Shown here piece after piece: positions 36,773 to 52,490 of a stretch of DNA of 64,000 bases. Under the pieces are notes generated by a model. It searched no databases. It saw nothing but the letters and a program-made list of their open reading frames with translations, and was not told the origin of the DNA. Source of the stretch: Theobroma cacao (lineage: Eukaryota; Streptophyta; Magnoliopsida; Malvales; Malvaceae); NCBI RefSeq assembly GCF_000208745.1, contig NC_030852.1, forward strand, positions 14,307,894-14,371,893. The letters are read 5' to 3'. How positions within the stretch are numbered: position 1 is the stretch's first letter; each line of letters begins with the position of its first letter. The position numbers and the translations under genes are program-made.

Positions 36773-37490
36773 TATGGCAGAACCTTAGGAGAAGAAGGAA
36801 GGAGAAGGAACCAGAAAATTAATTAAAAAAAATGTTAGGATGGAGGTACCAGGAATTTAGGAAAGAAAGGAAGCAAAAATGAACCAAGGGCAATTTAGGA
36901 ATATCAGTTGTTACTTTTGTTTTCCTCCTGTCTTTGCCCTATTGACAATTGAACACTTTAGTTTAATCTTGTGTTTATGTTTTGTGTGAAAAATGGGATG
37001 CTGATATGTTTATATTCTGGATATTGACATATTGATGTTTGAATGCTTAAATTTGTCGATAAATTTCTATCATTTAAGTTTTTGTTGTTATCTCAATTCA
37101 CTTAATGATACTGATTTTGGGCTGATGGCATAGCATTGAGAATGAAATATGTTTGTGAATATGGATGGATAATAAGTATGATATATCTTATAAACATTGG
37201 TTGGTATAAGAAAAATCTGGCTTCTATGTTGTTTATGGTGTTATTTCCTTATCAGGTGTTTCTAGTTTTTAGAGACAAATATGTATAGTCTTCAGGCATT
37301 GTATGTTTCCTTTTCTTCGGTTACTTATGTCTTTATGACTGAGCAGCTATTATGCAAGGTCTTCCTTAGAATGACCCTCTACATTATTAATAAAAGGATT
37401 TCCATTGACCGAGAAAAAAAAAGAAAAGCTGAAAATTCAATGAATAAACTAATAATTGCAATTGAGAATCTTGTTAGTGCACCTTGACAC
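36773..37490 (+). mobile_element. Retroelement 3' region with LINE-like tail
   Basis: The first part is T- and G-rich, like the stretch between polypurine tract and 3' LTR in Sire-c (57231-57654). It is not followed by an LTR. At 37395-37432 an AATAAA-like motif ('attaataaaagg') is followed by 'ccattgaccgag' and a run of A, the form of a LINE or retrocopy 3' end. A later insertion or deletion may have removed the Sire-b 3' LTR. The boundary between the two parts is not visible. Confidence 0.35.
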
Positions 37491-38510
37491 ATACTGTGCG
37501 CAACTCTGTTTACTTAGGTGCGAATATTAAAATCACTTACAAAATTTGCCTACTTAAGCACCAATATCAGATCCCAAAGATGAATTTGGAAAAGAGGGAT
37601 TTGAATTTAATTTTTGAACAAAGTGTATATATACATATCATTAAATCAAATATTTGAACATAAAAAGAATCTTCATTTAATAGATTAAAAATTTAGTGTA
37701 ATGTGTATCAGACACAATTTCAGAACTTTATTTTTATTTTTTATTTTTGCATAATTTCAGAACCCTTTTGGTAAAAAAACACTAAAAAATAATTCAATTT
37801 TTTACTGAAAATAAACCTAATTCAGTTAGCAATTTAGGATGTTTATTTGGAATTTGCAATATAAAAGTAACTTTATTTTCTTTGTAAGAAGTAGGTTTAT
37901 GCTGCTCATAATGAAGATGGGTGGATAAGTCACTAATGTGTAATGTACATCCCATAATTATCTACATATCAACATTTTCCCTTTTTTTAGGATGGATTGA
38001 TGATTTGGTCCCTCTAACAAATTGGTAAATATCCATCTAGTAGGCCTGAAATTAAGCCAAGTTCTGAGTCTGATCCCGCAGTAAATCTCTCAAACAGCCT
38101 AAAAGGCAATGTCGTTTAGCGTCGGGACAACACTTGGTTGGAAAGTGCATGATAAACCGTTATTTCAGGTCCAAGGTTGCCCCAAGAACCTCAATTTCCT
38201 CAGAAACATTCTCTCATTTATAGCCAAATGAAACCCACCACCCAAATTTTTGAATCCTTAAACTGAACATAACCCTCCAGTTTCTTCTCTCTGTTCTTCT
38301 CCTTCCTCGTACACAACCGAGAGCGAGAGAGGTCATGATCTTGGTCTGCTAAATGCCACCCAGGTCATGATCTTCCATCTCACCACCCTTTGAGCACAAA
38401 ATTGTGATCTTCATTTCAATTTTTATCAATCCCAAAACCATCAGAGATAAGTCTAGGGCTAAGCTTACTTCTTTTTTGCTCTTCTTTCTCTGTATTTCAA
38501 CTTTTAGGAG
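37491..38510 (+). promoter_or_regulatory. Upstream region of the MyoB gene
   Basis: Unique AT-rich sequence without repeats recognisable from elsewhere in the window. A TATA-like 'tcatttatagcc' at about 38215 lies near 300 bp before the start codon. CT-rich sequence (38280-38310, 38465-38495) follows, as in a transcribed leader. Two short upstream ATGs at 38336 and 38366 precede the main start. The transcription start is not determined. Confidence 0.4.
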
Positions 38511-40753
38511 ATGGCAAAGCGAACGTTTAAGCAGTTTGTAGAACAAGAACTTGGACAAGTCCTAAAGTTTTTCATTTATGCAGTGCTGGAATGGATAATG
38601 ATATTTGTTCTGTTCATTGACGGGTTTCTTGCATTTTTCGCAAACGAATTTGCTAACTTCTTTGAGTTGCCTATCCCTTGCTTGCTTTGCACCCGGATTG
38701 ATCATGTCCTTGTACGGAGAAATTCTGATTTCTATTACAATGATTCCATATGTGAACATCATAAGAAGAATGTTTCAACTCTTGCATTCTGTCATGCTCA
38801 CAAGAAGCTTTCTGACATAAGAAACATGTGTGAGAGCTGTCTTCTTTCCTTCGCAACTGGGAAAGAATCCGATTGTGATACTTACAAGTCCCTTCTGGGG
38901 ATCCTACACAAGGATATTGAGTTGTTTGTTGATGAAGATCATGAAGTTCATCTGTCATTGCCTGCTGGAAAGAAGGAAAACGAAGCAGCCATTGAGAAGA
39001 GCCATGATCATCTTTGTTCATGTTGTGGGGAGCCATTGAAGGTGAAATCCTCCTATATAAAAGGGAAGCATTCATCCCTAGCTCCTGCTCCATCTCCCCG
39101 GGCACCAGCCAATCCAAATTTGGATTTGTCACACATAAATTATACGGAGCTCAAGCTTAACTCGGATGAATCAGAGGTTCATGAGGATAATGATCGCTCG
39201 AGGGGAATAAGCCTTGAAAAGCCATGTGAGTTTAGAGTCCAAACTACTAGTATTATTCTGTTTTATTTTCCTTTTTCGTTTTTGACATTTTCAATTAATT
39301 GTGAAATGATCACTATGCCTTTACGTTGTTCGCGGAACTCTTTCTTTCTTCCTAGCTACCATATATTTTCAATGGAAAAGCTCCAATAAAGAATGTTCCT
39401 GTGATACGTTGAGTCATTTTACTGGTTTTGATTCAACAGTCGAAGACGCCAAGGCTGCTACAGTACCATTGCTGATGGATGCTGATGATGAAGATAAGAC
39501 CCCTAACTTTATTAGGGGAAACAAGTTTTTCGGAATCCCGCTGTCGGATTCAGCAACCAACAGTCCCAGGTGGACAAGAATTACGAGGAAATCACTGCTT
39601 GAGAAAACAGAGTTTGCTTCAGAATCTGGAGATGGGCCAGTGCCAAATGAGGCAGAAGGTGATATTTTGCATCATTTGAAGAGACAAGTTCGTATGGATC
39701 GCAAGTCGCTGATGGCTTTGTACATGGAACTGGATGAAGAAAGAAGTGCATCTACTGTTGCAGCTAACAATGCAATGGCCATGATTACGAGGTTGCAAGC
39801 TGAGAAGGCAGCTGTTCAGATGGAGGCCTTACAATACCAGAGAATGATGGAGGAGCAGGCAGAATACGACCAAGAAGCACTACAAGAGATGAGTAATTTG
39901 CTGGCCAAGAGAGAGGAAGAAATTAAGGATTTAGAGGCTGAACTTGAGGTTTACAGACAAAATTATGGATGCTTAAAGGAAGTTGATTTTGAAGGACAAG
40001 GAGAAGAGAGTGATGGGGGCTACCGAGTATTAAAACCACCATCTAACTCTTCCTATAATGGAAGAACTGAATGTACCAGCCCTACTCGTAGCCTTAGTGA
40101 AGGGTCCAATGCTGGGGTAAAAGCACAGAATGATTATCAGTCTGATTCAATGCAGGATGAGGTCGGAGGGGAAGCCCTTGACAAATCAAAGAAAGCCTCT
40201 CAAGGACTACGTCATTTGGACCGGTTGAAAAATCTGGATAAGAAACTGAAGCTTTCACCTTCATCGGATGGTGGGGATGTTTCCCCAAACTCTAGTAGTG
40301 AAAATGATGACTACATGGAAGAGGAGACAGGTAACATGCCAACAAAGACACAAATATAGTACCTTATTTTCAATGCTGCCGAGATGGGCTTCGAAATTTT
40401 AGTCTGATGAAATCGTATAGTTGTTCCCTTTTTTCAAATAAACATTCTTCAGGCTTTGCTTGCATGGGTCAAGCTTCCTTTTCCCATCTTCACTGAAACC
40501 ATTAAAGATCAATAATTGTCTCTGCATTGTTCCAGGGATTGGAAGTAAAGCGATCCTAAGGAGTGAATTGTCCCGTATCAGTGAGAAGATTGAGGCCCTT
40601 GCAGCAGGTGGTGATGGACTCCTGAAACATGTTACTGATCTTACAAACGAAATAGGCAGCGACGGAACAAAACTATTAACAGAAGTTTCCCAGAATCTAC
40701 AGAAGCTTCAACACTTTGTAACAATGTGTTATTCTGAAAGCGAAGATGCATAA
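38511..40753 (+). CDS. Myosin-binding protein, MyoB/DUF593 type
   Basis: Three coding exons: 38511-39225, 39440-40330 and 40536-40753 (1824 nt, 607 aa), with GT-AG introns that keep frame. Residues about 20-50 form a membrane segment (AVLEWIMIFVLFIDGFLAFF). They precede a Cys/His-rich region typical of the family (CLLC at 57-60, further Cys/His at 81-110, CSCC at 169-172). Residues about 312-410 are the GTD-binding (formerly zein-binding, DUF593) coiled coil, starting DILHHLKRQVRMDRKSL. The third exon adds another helical region. In Arabidopsis such proteins anchor class XI myosins to endomembrane vesicles. The short form with this N terminus resembles MYOB5/6, but I cannot choose between paralogs. 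Alternative reading into intron 1 stops at 39389 and is taken as unspliced. It converges with the PP2A gene. Confidence 0.9.
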
Positions 40754-41880
40754 TTATCTTCCAAATCATCAGTGGTAAATGTTTATGCTTCCAATAACTT
40801 TTACCAGGTTGATGACATGATAATTAAGCCAAGTCCCTTATTTAATTAACCCCCTTAATTCAAACCACTGTTATGAAGAACAAGAAAACAGATGTTCTTA
40901 ACAAGCAAATGCATGACTACTTGCCACTCAAAAAACTTGGCAGATATTACTTTAAAGGTCTTAGGTTTTTGTTAAATAACTACTTCTAAGAAACTTGTAT
41001 AGACAGTAGTATTGCTAAACTATATGCTCTTTGAAAGTAAATTAAGATTCAACTAATTGCTACTAAATGTTTTGTTTTTGTTTGCTTCCTTTTCGTTTTA
41101 GGATGTGTATAAGATTCCTACTTGATCGTTTTGGAGCCCTCCGCTTTAGGTGCCTTCGAGTAAAGTAAGAAGTCTATTGCTATAACTTAATGCACCTTGA
41201 CTTTAATTTTTGGCTTTAGTAGTAAACCACAAAGTTTCCAACTTTTAAATTTATTTATTAATGAAAGTGACAATATTTAGTTTGTTAATATTGTATACAA
41301 TGACGATGCATTGAATATAAACTCGTGGTATAGAGTCCAATCACAGCACTAGTGCTAACACATCATTTTGCAGGACTAGCAGCAAATGGAGCTTTGCAAC
41401 GACTTGGGGCAAGCAAGCTTGTGACCTGCCATGGAATCGATCATCTGAGATTTTAGTTGAAACTTGAAATTAGCGGTAGCCAAATGCTAGGGGGCAAAAA
41501 AAATGGTTATAGGCTTGATAGTGCTTTGAATATGTCATCTTCACTTTGCATGTTGTTGTTCAACCAGAGTAACACTTGTAGGAGATTTGTTGGCGATGAG
41601 ATGAGGGGAAGATAAGAAAAGGTTCCCCCCTAATTTTCAAAGTGCTGCTTTGCTTAACTGGAAGGATAATGGTTTCTTTCCTTTTCGTTTTTCTGGTTTT
41701 CTCTTTTTGTTGCAAAGAGATGCTTTTTCTGTGATTTGTCAAAAGGAAGAGGAAATTCCGGGGACTGAAAAAAAGTCCTGTTTTCCCAGGAAAATGACAA
41801 AAGGGGATGGTAACAACGTTTCCTTTATGAGCTATGTGAGCACAAGCCCACCTTCTCAACTGCGCCTCACCATCTAAAAC
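40754..41880 (+). other. MyoB gene 3' region, possibly spliced UTR
   Basis: After the stop, matching splice signals suggest untranslated exons: donor GT at 40775, acceptor before 41102 ('cgttttag'), donor at 41165 (GTAAG), acceptor before 41374 ('cattttgcag'). No conserved reading frame is seen through them. A 75-codon frame at 41650-41877 has no recognisable domain. The poly(A) site is not determined. Confidence 0.4.
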
Positions 41881-42327
41881 AAACAGAAAACTGCACCATC
41901 CATTCAGAAGAATGCATTAACCAAGTAAGGATATAATTCACTTAAGAGGAAAGTCAAAGAATAACTAGTCGTTTGGGAAGAGAAGTGCCACAGGAAGAAA
42001 CAGCTCTCACATATAATCAACATTTACAATAAAAAAATTGGAACATGCATGATGATTGAAACTCGTAATACAGCAAAAAGAAAAAAAAAGAATCCCTTGT
42101 TATTCTACTTCCTTCACCTTTTACAATACAAGACAAAAACCTTCTACAAATTAACTCTATAGACTCATATGAATGCAGCACCAGAACAACCAAAAGAATG
42201 ACAAAAACAGTGGTTTCTTTTGTCTCTCCCTCAACTAAAAGCCACAACTCCCCGATTTTGTAAGACACATCTACAGAAGCACAACAGGAAATATGAAAAT
42301 TTGCCAGTAGGAGGTAAGTTAAGGGAA

Positions 42328-45158
<2,831 letters not shown>

Positions 45159-45500
45159 CGTATGGGCAGTTGAGCTTTTTAGTGATTTTTTTTGTAGTTT
45201 TTTAATTGTATGCTGGGGCTTTGATCGGACGGGGGAAGATGAAGCCGGAGATTGAGGATTTTGGGGATCAGGTCATGGTTAGGGTTTGGGAGATTGGATT
45301 TGGCCCTCAAGCTCAGTTTTTTGTCGCAGAAATGCCGCCATTATTTTTGTTACCAGGTAATATTTGGAATTTGCGTTTATGTCCCTGGTTTTGCTTCTAT
45401 TTATGTTTTCTCTCCTTTACAATGGATGAGTCTTAAAGTATGGCTTCAAATTCCATTTTTTCTTTCAAAGATTTTTCGGGTTTATTTTCTTTTGTTTTAA
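45159..45500 (-). promoter_or_regulatory. PP2A upstream region, cut short by E-f
   Basis: Only 342 bp separate the PP2A start codon from the left edge of E-f. The stretch has no clear TATA box on the minus strand. GA-rich and T-rich segments may be leader sequence. Plus-strand frames here show no domain. Confidence 0.4.
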
Positions 45501-48323
45501 TGTGACACCTAGTACCCTCCTATAAAAGTCAATATGACCTTATCAACGAGACAAAAGATCAATGGATGTTGATTTAAGTGCCAAAGAATGGAGACGGGTG
45601 AAAAGAGTATTTTAAGATCAAATATTCTGCATGCGAAAAAATAATAATAAAATAATAACATTTTTGTCGGAGAAGAATTTGTGAGATAAAAGGTAATTCA
45701 GATGTGAATCGGGGCAAAATAAGATGTTTTGGAGCCTTAGAAGGTTAGTGGAAATTTTTGAAATAAAATAATATTTTATTAATAAAATAATATTAAAATA
45801 TTAATATTTTATTCAATATCAAAATTTTTCATGAAAGACAAATATATGGTCAATCTAAGTGACGGAGAAAAAAGACGAGGAAATTTTAGAGAAAAATAAC
45901 GTTGATGGAGCCCGCGTGTCTTTATTAAATAAAACTAGCGCGGATAAGTAAATATTTAAATATTACGGTGTTACTGCGCTGAATCATAAATTTGATATTT
46001 TATTGGTACAAGTGTTAAGGAAGAAAAATGAAAAGAAATTAAAATTAAAAGATTGTGGAAGGATACAATTAAAAATGGTGAAAACCTTAAAGGGTAAAAT
46101 GGTAATTTGTCATAAAGTTAGGTCAAAGCTTCCAAAAGAAGCTTTGACTCTCCATCCTTATCCCATGGTCGACCATTGTGTCCAAGGCATCATCTTCCTC
46201 CTTCATCTCCTCCCAACGCCATTTTTGTTCCTCCCCCATAAATTTCAAGATTTTCATTTTCTTTTCCTTGTTTTCTTTCTTTCTTTCTTTTTCTTTTCTT
46301 GCTCCTTCCTTCTCCTAACTTCTTAGGCATCAAACTTGCAGCTTCTAACTCCAATTTCCAGCACATCTAAACCCTAGGAGAGAGAAAGAAAAATCTCTTT
46401 TCTTTTTTTTTTGTTTTCTATTTCTACTCCACTTTCAACAACACTTGGATTTTTGGCTTCAAATCTTCATTTTTAAGGCTAAAAAGTATATATTTTCAAC
46501 CCTTGAATTTTTGAATTTATGGGTTTGTAATTTTTAGACTTTATTTTCTAAATTTCTTCAAATTTCCTTTCCTTGAAATTTGCTAGGTTTGGTTGATCTT
46601 TATACCTTTAAGCACCAAGGTAAAGAAACTTCAAACTTGAACAATTAGTTTAAAGGGTTTGTGAATTAGACTAGAATTCTAGGTTAAAAGTTGGGTTAGA
46701 GTGTAGATTGTATAGTATGTATGTATTAGAATTATTAAATTCAAATTATGACTTGATGGGGGTTGTTATGGCTTATTGGTAAATATAAGTTTTAACGGTA
46801 TTTCGAGACTACCTGGATTGAGACTTTGTGGGCACTAGTTTTGTAAGGTGGCATTAAGGTGAATGAACTTGCATTAAAATATTTTGAAATAAATGATTAT
46901 TTGCTTGATTGAACCACTTGCAAATATTTTATTGGTTTTTCTTTAAATTTGCACGGGAACAAGCCCTTGATAAAACGTTTTTATGTTGTGAAATATGAAT
47001 GTGATGAATTCATGTGTTTCTACATTATGTTGATGTGTATGTTACGCATTGAATGGCACTATTGGGTGATAATTGTGATCGTGCGTGTGTAGTGTAGAAG
47101 TGCTCATGACGATGATAGTGGTGTGTTGTGTGAGTGCACACACTGATGATGATATTGCCTGTGCGCGATGTGGGGGTGCACATGATGGCTCTGGCTATGT
47201 GCGGTGTGGGAGTGCACATGAGATAGGTGAGGCAGTGGTGGTATACGTGTTTATATATATATATATATATATATATTTGTATATTAACTATATAGAAAGG
47301 TTTGGAATTAATATGTGATTGCATTGACTGTTGAAACTTGATTATTGTCAGATGTGTTTAATCTGATTTTCGTTGCAACAAGATTGGATTGTTATAGTAG
47401 TGAAAATTCCCCTAATTTCATCTGCCTAAAAATTTCGCTGGAGCGAAAATTCATTTTCGCTGCAGCGAGAAACTCTCTGGCAGATGGCCTTAACCCTTGC
47501 TCTGGATTTTGCCGCAGCGAAAATTCATTCTCGTTGCAACGAGAAACTCTCGGGTAGTTGGGTAAAATGCTTGCTCGAATTTTCGCTGCAGCGAGAAACT
47601 TTCTGGTTGTTGGTTCAAAATTTTGCCCTGAAGTTCACTATAGCGAGAATGCCTTTCCACTGCAGCGAGATTCGCTCTGCTATGCTTGCCTTGCTTGAAC
47701 TTGCTAAATGTTTTAAAATGAGTTAAAAAAACAGCATGGCATCGGGTTTTGTTCATAATATACAAAATTGCATTGTTTTTTTAAACAAGTGCATCTGGTT
47801 TTCAAAAAGCTCTCCGTATCATTTGCTTGTTCCCTTCCTATGTTCAATCAATGGGTTTATACTCATCCTTTTCAACTTCATGTTTTAGTTTTCAGGTTTG
47901 TAGATAGTTGGATCTCAGGTAGAGGCACTTCCTCCTGTTCATCTTACGGTAGGTTTACAAGAACACTCCATGATAGTATCCACGCTAGAGTCACTCCACT
48001 GATAGTCAAAGTCCTTGTATGTGTATATAGTTATTTAAATGTAATTCATTGGATTTGTTGTAAACATTGCATGCTTGGTTTGCATGATAATGTTGCCATA
48101 GGTTGGCAAATAGTAATATTATTTTGTGAATGGTATTGTTCAGTTGCCATGACTTATTTTAGAAAGAAAATTATTTTTGAAAACAATGAATTAAAAACCT
48201 TAGAGGTAAAAGAGGAACAAGTGGTCCAATGAACAAGTTTTCATATAAAGGCTTGCTTGGGCTTAGTGGGCCACGCCTATTGGGTCCTTGCACCGATCAT
48301 GGCCTGGGAATTGGGCTGTGACA
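45501..48323 (+). mobile_element. Solo LTR-E copy E-f
   Basis: A 2823-bp unit flanked by the perfect duplication TTTAA (45496-45500 and 48324-48328). It ends GGGCTGTGACA. Its length agrees with E-e. In order it holds a CT-rich leader (46170-46440), a splice-donor-like CAAG|GTAAAG (GT near 46620), a minisatellite (47085-47225), an AT repeat (47250-47275) and palindrome variants between 47455 and 47670. It is the only uninterrupted plus-sense E copy and the best reference for the family here. Confidence 0.9.
47085..47225. repeat. Minisatellite inside E-f
   Basis: About four degenerate units with 'gtgcgatgtgggggtgcacatga' in variant form, the reverse-orientation counterpart of 10375-10570. Confidence 0.75.
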
Positions 48324-48328
48324 TTTAA

Positions 48329-49209
48329 ATTCTTAGGTTTTTTATTAAACTTTTGAGAATGCTATTGTTCAAGTTCTCCAATCAAATTTGCAAGAAAGGC
48401 ATGGCGTTTTTCAATTTTGCATCAACTATTTCATAAATTAATGTTCAAGATATTTCGATGTCTACATATTTGTGTTGCACCTATGTATGCAAGTGTCACG
48501 AATCTCATATCAATAAAATATGAGATGAATGGGATGGTTTTTTTAAGTTTAAAAGTAAAGAATCTCCTCTTCAATTAAACATATCTTATGAATTAAAAGT
48601 TATGGATAGTTTACTTCATTTTAAAATATGAAAATGAGTTTTAATGTTTTGTAAAAGATTAAATGATTTAAACAACTTAGAAATTTAAAAAAAAAAATTG
48701 ATGTGTTTATGAAAGAGACATCACTTTTGATATAAGTTGTAGTTTCTACCATAATTTACATTCATGTTTCTTCAACTCCTAAATTTATATTTTTCTTTAA
48801 CTTTTAGCAGTACCAATTTAGTTTGATTGATTTTAAAAAATATTTTCTATTATTTTTAGTAACAAATAAATAAAAATAATCTATAACTATATATTAAAGG
48901 AAATCCCAACAAAGCTCTCAAAACTCAAAATCTAGCTCTTTGTTGGTTTGACATGTGGCATGCAGAAAGGGGGGTTTGTTTTAGGTTTAGGAATTGTGTT
49001 TTGTTGTAAGGTTTGCTTGGGTGGGGCACATGCTCGATGCTTTTAGACTTCTTCTCGAGTCGGCTGAGGCGGAAGGCATGGTTAATCTTTTTCTTATCTA
49101 TTTTTTTTCCTCTCATCCTTTTGTTTCTAGACTCACGTGAAAGTCTTTTGGTTTCTTGGGATTTGGACCCAACCACTCCATTCGTGTCACATTCCATTTT
49201 GTGGTAAGA
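48329..49209. other. AT-rich sequence without recognised genes
   Basis: No domain, repeat family or RNA gene is recognised. A 90-codon minus frame (48925-49197) is Lys/Arg/Ser-rich with no motif and is not called. The stretch probably belonged to the original PP2A upstream sequence before E-f inserted. Confidence 0.4.
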
Positions 49210-49316
49210 TATTACTGACGCATGAACCCAAAAGGGTATACCCCGTTAGGCCCAAGCAAGCCTCCTTACATTCATTCATAACTTAGTCCATTAACCATAA
49301 TCATCATACATAAAGC

Positions 49317-50925
49317 TATTGGGGACTTAAATCATGATGACTCATACGTAACAGAATATTATTAAAATTTTAATCCCCTAAGCCATAGATCACTTTAATT
49401 GAAACTAATCTAGACAAACCACAAGAGAAATTTTGACATACCTAGAAGTCTGCTTTCTTTGGTGGAGTCCTCCTTGACTTTTTTTTTTAACTTATGTACA
49501 CCAACTAGGACTTATCAAACCATAGCAGCACAGTTGTCCTACCTCTAATGGTGATCCACATAGTGATTTGTCGATATCTCTTCATTAAGAGTGTGTGAAT
49601 CCCTAAGCCGAAGTTTGTACTAGTAAACTCTCAACTTTGAGCTCCCTTGTGTTTCTTTCTTTTCGACTGGGATCCTATCTCAACACATGAGAAAATAAAA
49701 TAGAACTTTTCTTTATAAAAAAGGCGGCTAAGGGATTCTTTTATAGAGTTAATTGACCTACTTTATAACCAATAAGGATTATAAAATGTCTTGGGCTAAT
49801 TGGGCCTTTATTTAATACTCCATCAAATCATATTTGATTTAGCCCTGATACTTAATTGGATTAAGCCTTTATAAAATCAATTAGATCACATCTAATGAAA
49901 CTCAAATTAATTTCGACAATTCACCTTATGTGTGTGACCCATTAGGTTCTTAACATGTTGGTAATAAATATAAATTAATTTAATTAAAATTTTATATTTA
50001 TATTTATAGATCATGAGCGGCATCTAACAATACATCATGACCACTCAAATGTCAAGAGAGTCAATATGATTTGAGTAACCTTTCAGTGTGTAGTATCTCA
50101 ATGTAATTCAATCCTTTCATCATATATCCCAGATAGATAGAAAGCCTGGCTTGGTGTCTACTTTCTAACTTATCCATATTAGTCTTGCAGTTTCTATATT
50201 GATCTATCAAGATTGCCTTTGCCAAGGACTTTTAATCGATATAAGCATGGAGCAAATAAGATATGTCCCCTTCAAATCACTTGGGGTGATGAATCCTCTC
50301 TGGACTACTCATTCATCTTTGCATGCTTCATGCCATACCCAAAAGTACCCTGTTTAAGCATCTGGTCACCTCTAAACCAGTAGAGGTGGAATTAAAGCAT
50401 GACAATTCACATACAAGATGACCTGGTATCACAAGTCTAAGGATTACTTACACTAATAACACATGAGAGTATTTCCATAGACATTTGAGTGAAATACGAA
50501 ATGGAACTCTAACAACGGGTCATGTTCAGTGAACTTGTTCCTTAACAAGCACCCACATACTATCCCTAAGTATCTCACATACTTCAACCTATGAGATCAA
50601 TTGCTTACTTCTAAAGAAAGGAGGCTTAAGCATTGTCAATGCCCTTATTCTTGACAAAATAATGACTAGGAACATATTTAGGAACAAGGCTTTGATGTAT
50701 AAGAATCTCATAATTATAACCTTTATAATTTCTTTGCAAGGCCATTATTTTCCAAAGACTTTATCTACATAAGTCTCTCATAACTCTTTATAAATAAACT
50801 CATGGATAAAGAAATACCTCAATCATTATATAAAATATCCATAATGTATTTAACATGAAATATGACTAATTAATGTAGTGTTTTACAAGCACAAAATCAA
50901 TTGGCTTGTAGGGCTTACACTAACA
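49317..50925 (-). mobile_element. Solo LTR-H copy H-b
   Basis: A 1609-bp unit flanked by the perfect duplication AAAGC (49312-49316 and 50926-50930). On the minus strand it begins TGTTAGTGTAAGCCC, a copia-type LTR start, and ends in CCCCAATA (mutated CA). Its middle matches H-a (21300-22793). Non-coding. Confidence 0.8.
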
Positions 50926-51949
50926 AAAGCCTACAATCTTAAACACATGCATGCATCTATAAGCAACTTTCACAATTATAGAACTTCTCAACATAAACCG
51001 TGAAAGTGCATTCATTTCATATTTTCATCAGAGTGTCATAATCTCATACACTATAACATATAACTTTCATCAACACCTTCGAGTGTCCATATAGGCTTTC
51101 GAGCCACTTTTGCACATTTATTCATAACATTCATATGTAATTACCAAACAATGGCTGCATCATCATAAACATGATCAATATCCATAACATAAACATAAAG
51201 TAAAGACTTATTCGTCAGCGGAACATGACTCAACCTCTAAGTTCTAAATGGTTGCTAAATCACCTACTAAAAAATGAATGGATCACATCTCTATGACACT
51301 AGCTTTTAGCAAAAGCATGCTATCACTGATATAAAACAAAAATAATTGGGGAAAATAATGTGTGAGTTACAAAGACTCCATGAGTGGATACGGGGAAGGA
51401 GACAAGCCAAGGAGAAGAGTTTTTCATAACCATGCACTTGTAAACACATATGATTCATAAAATATTTCTTCATTCACATAGAGATATTGAAACATGGCAA
51501 TTAAATACATTTCAAATAGAATTGCATGGAAACCAAGTGCATAAACTATTAGAAACCATTTGCCTTTGAATATCCCTTTAAAATCACTTAAAAATCCATT
51601 TTTGTAAATAATCTATCAATATATTCAAGAATGTATCAATACATTTGGGAATCTATCGATGCATTTCATAGAAAATGCCTCTTGTGGCATTCTGTCCAAA
51701 ATGTATCAATACATATCTCACATGTAACGATACGTCAAGCATAGAACTCGACTTTTTGGGAAAAATTTTACACATAACCATTCCTTATGTCCCTCTAACT
51801 CATAGGACTATCCTTTAGGCTAGACAACTAACCATCCTTCATTCAGCATAATCTAACAAGAGCTATATCATCAACAACATGCATACATAAAAAAAGACTC
51901 ATGAGCATCAATTCGTAAAACTTTCTATTAAACCGTAAACATTTCCTAA

Positions 51950-52490
51950 CTATGAGTGGTCCTCGCCCCATTCAAGCAAGTAATGATTTAATCCCCACTA
52001 CTTGAGATTCCTAGTGCGCTCTTGTGAGTGGCATATCAACCTCACCCACAATCTTGGAGTGTTTCCACCCCACTCGAGCAAATAGTGATCAATTAGCACT
52101 ATTGTCATCTATAAGTGGCGTATCAACCTCACTAGCAATCTTTGAGTGGTCCCACCCCACTTGGGCAAATAGTGATTAATCCTCACTATTGTCGTAGGAT
52201 TCCTCAAGTATAGGATCGTTCTCATCCATAACTTGCATCATAAAGTAAAAATCATTCTCATATCTAGCCCATAGTGTATAAGAAATTTTCAACACATACA
52301 TCTCACGACATACATTTCGTAATCTCATAAATCATTCCCATTCTTAGCCCATAGTGTACTTGATATTCTCAACACATACATCTCATGGCATACATGTCAT
52401 AATCTCATAAATCATTCCCATGCTTAACCCATAGTGTACATGATATTCTCAACACAAACATCCCTTGGCATACTGTCATAATCTCATAGA
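51950..52490. repeat. Two adjacent minisatellites in G-c
   Basis: The first (about 51950-52200) repeats 'gagtgg..ccaccccac', 'gcaaatagtgat' and 'tatcaacctcac' at roughly 95 bp, two to three units. The second (about 52245-52490) repeats 'agcccatagtgta', 'attctcaacacatacatc' and 'cataatctcata' at about 90 bp, three units. Confidence 0.8.

Noticed and set aside
39226..39389. Extension of the MyoB reading frame beyond 39225
   Set aside because: It is read-through of an intron; a GT donor at 39226 and AG acceptor at 39438 restore the conserved protein.
45206..45500. Plus-strand frames upstream of PP2A
   Set aside because: Short, overlapping, without motif; they lie in the PP2A upstream or leader region.
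48925..49197. Basic 90-codon minus-strand frame
   Set aside because: Lys/Arg/Ser-rich without domain; low-complexity region between repeats, no splice or homology support.
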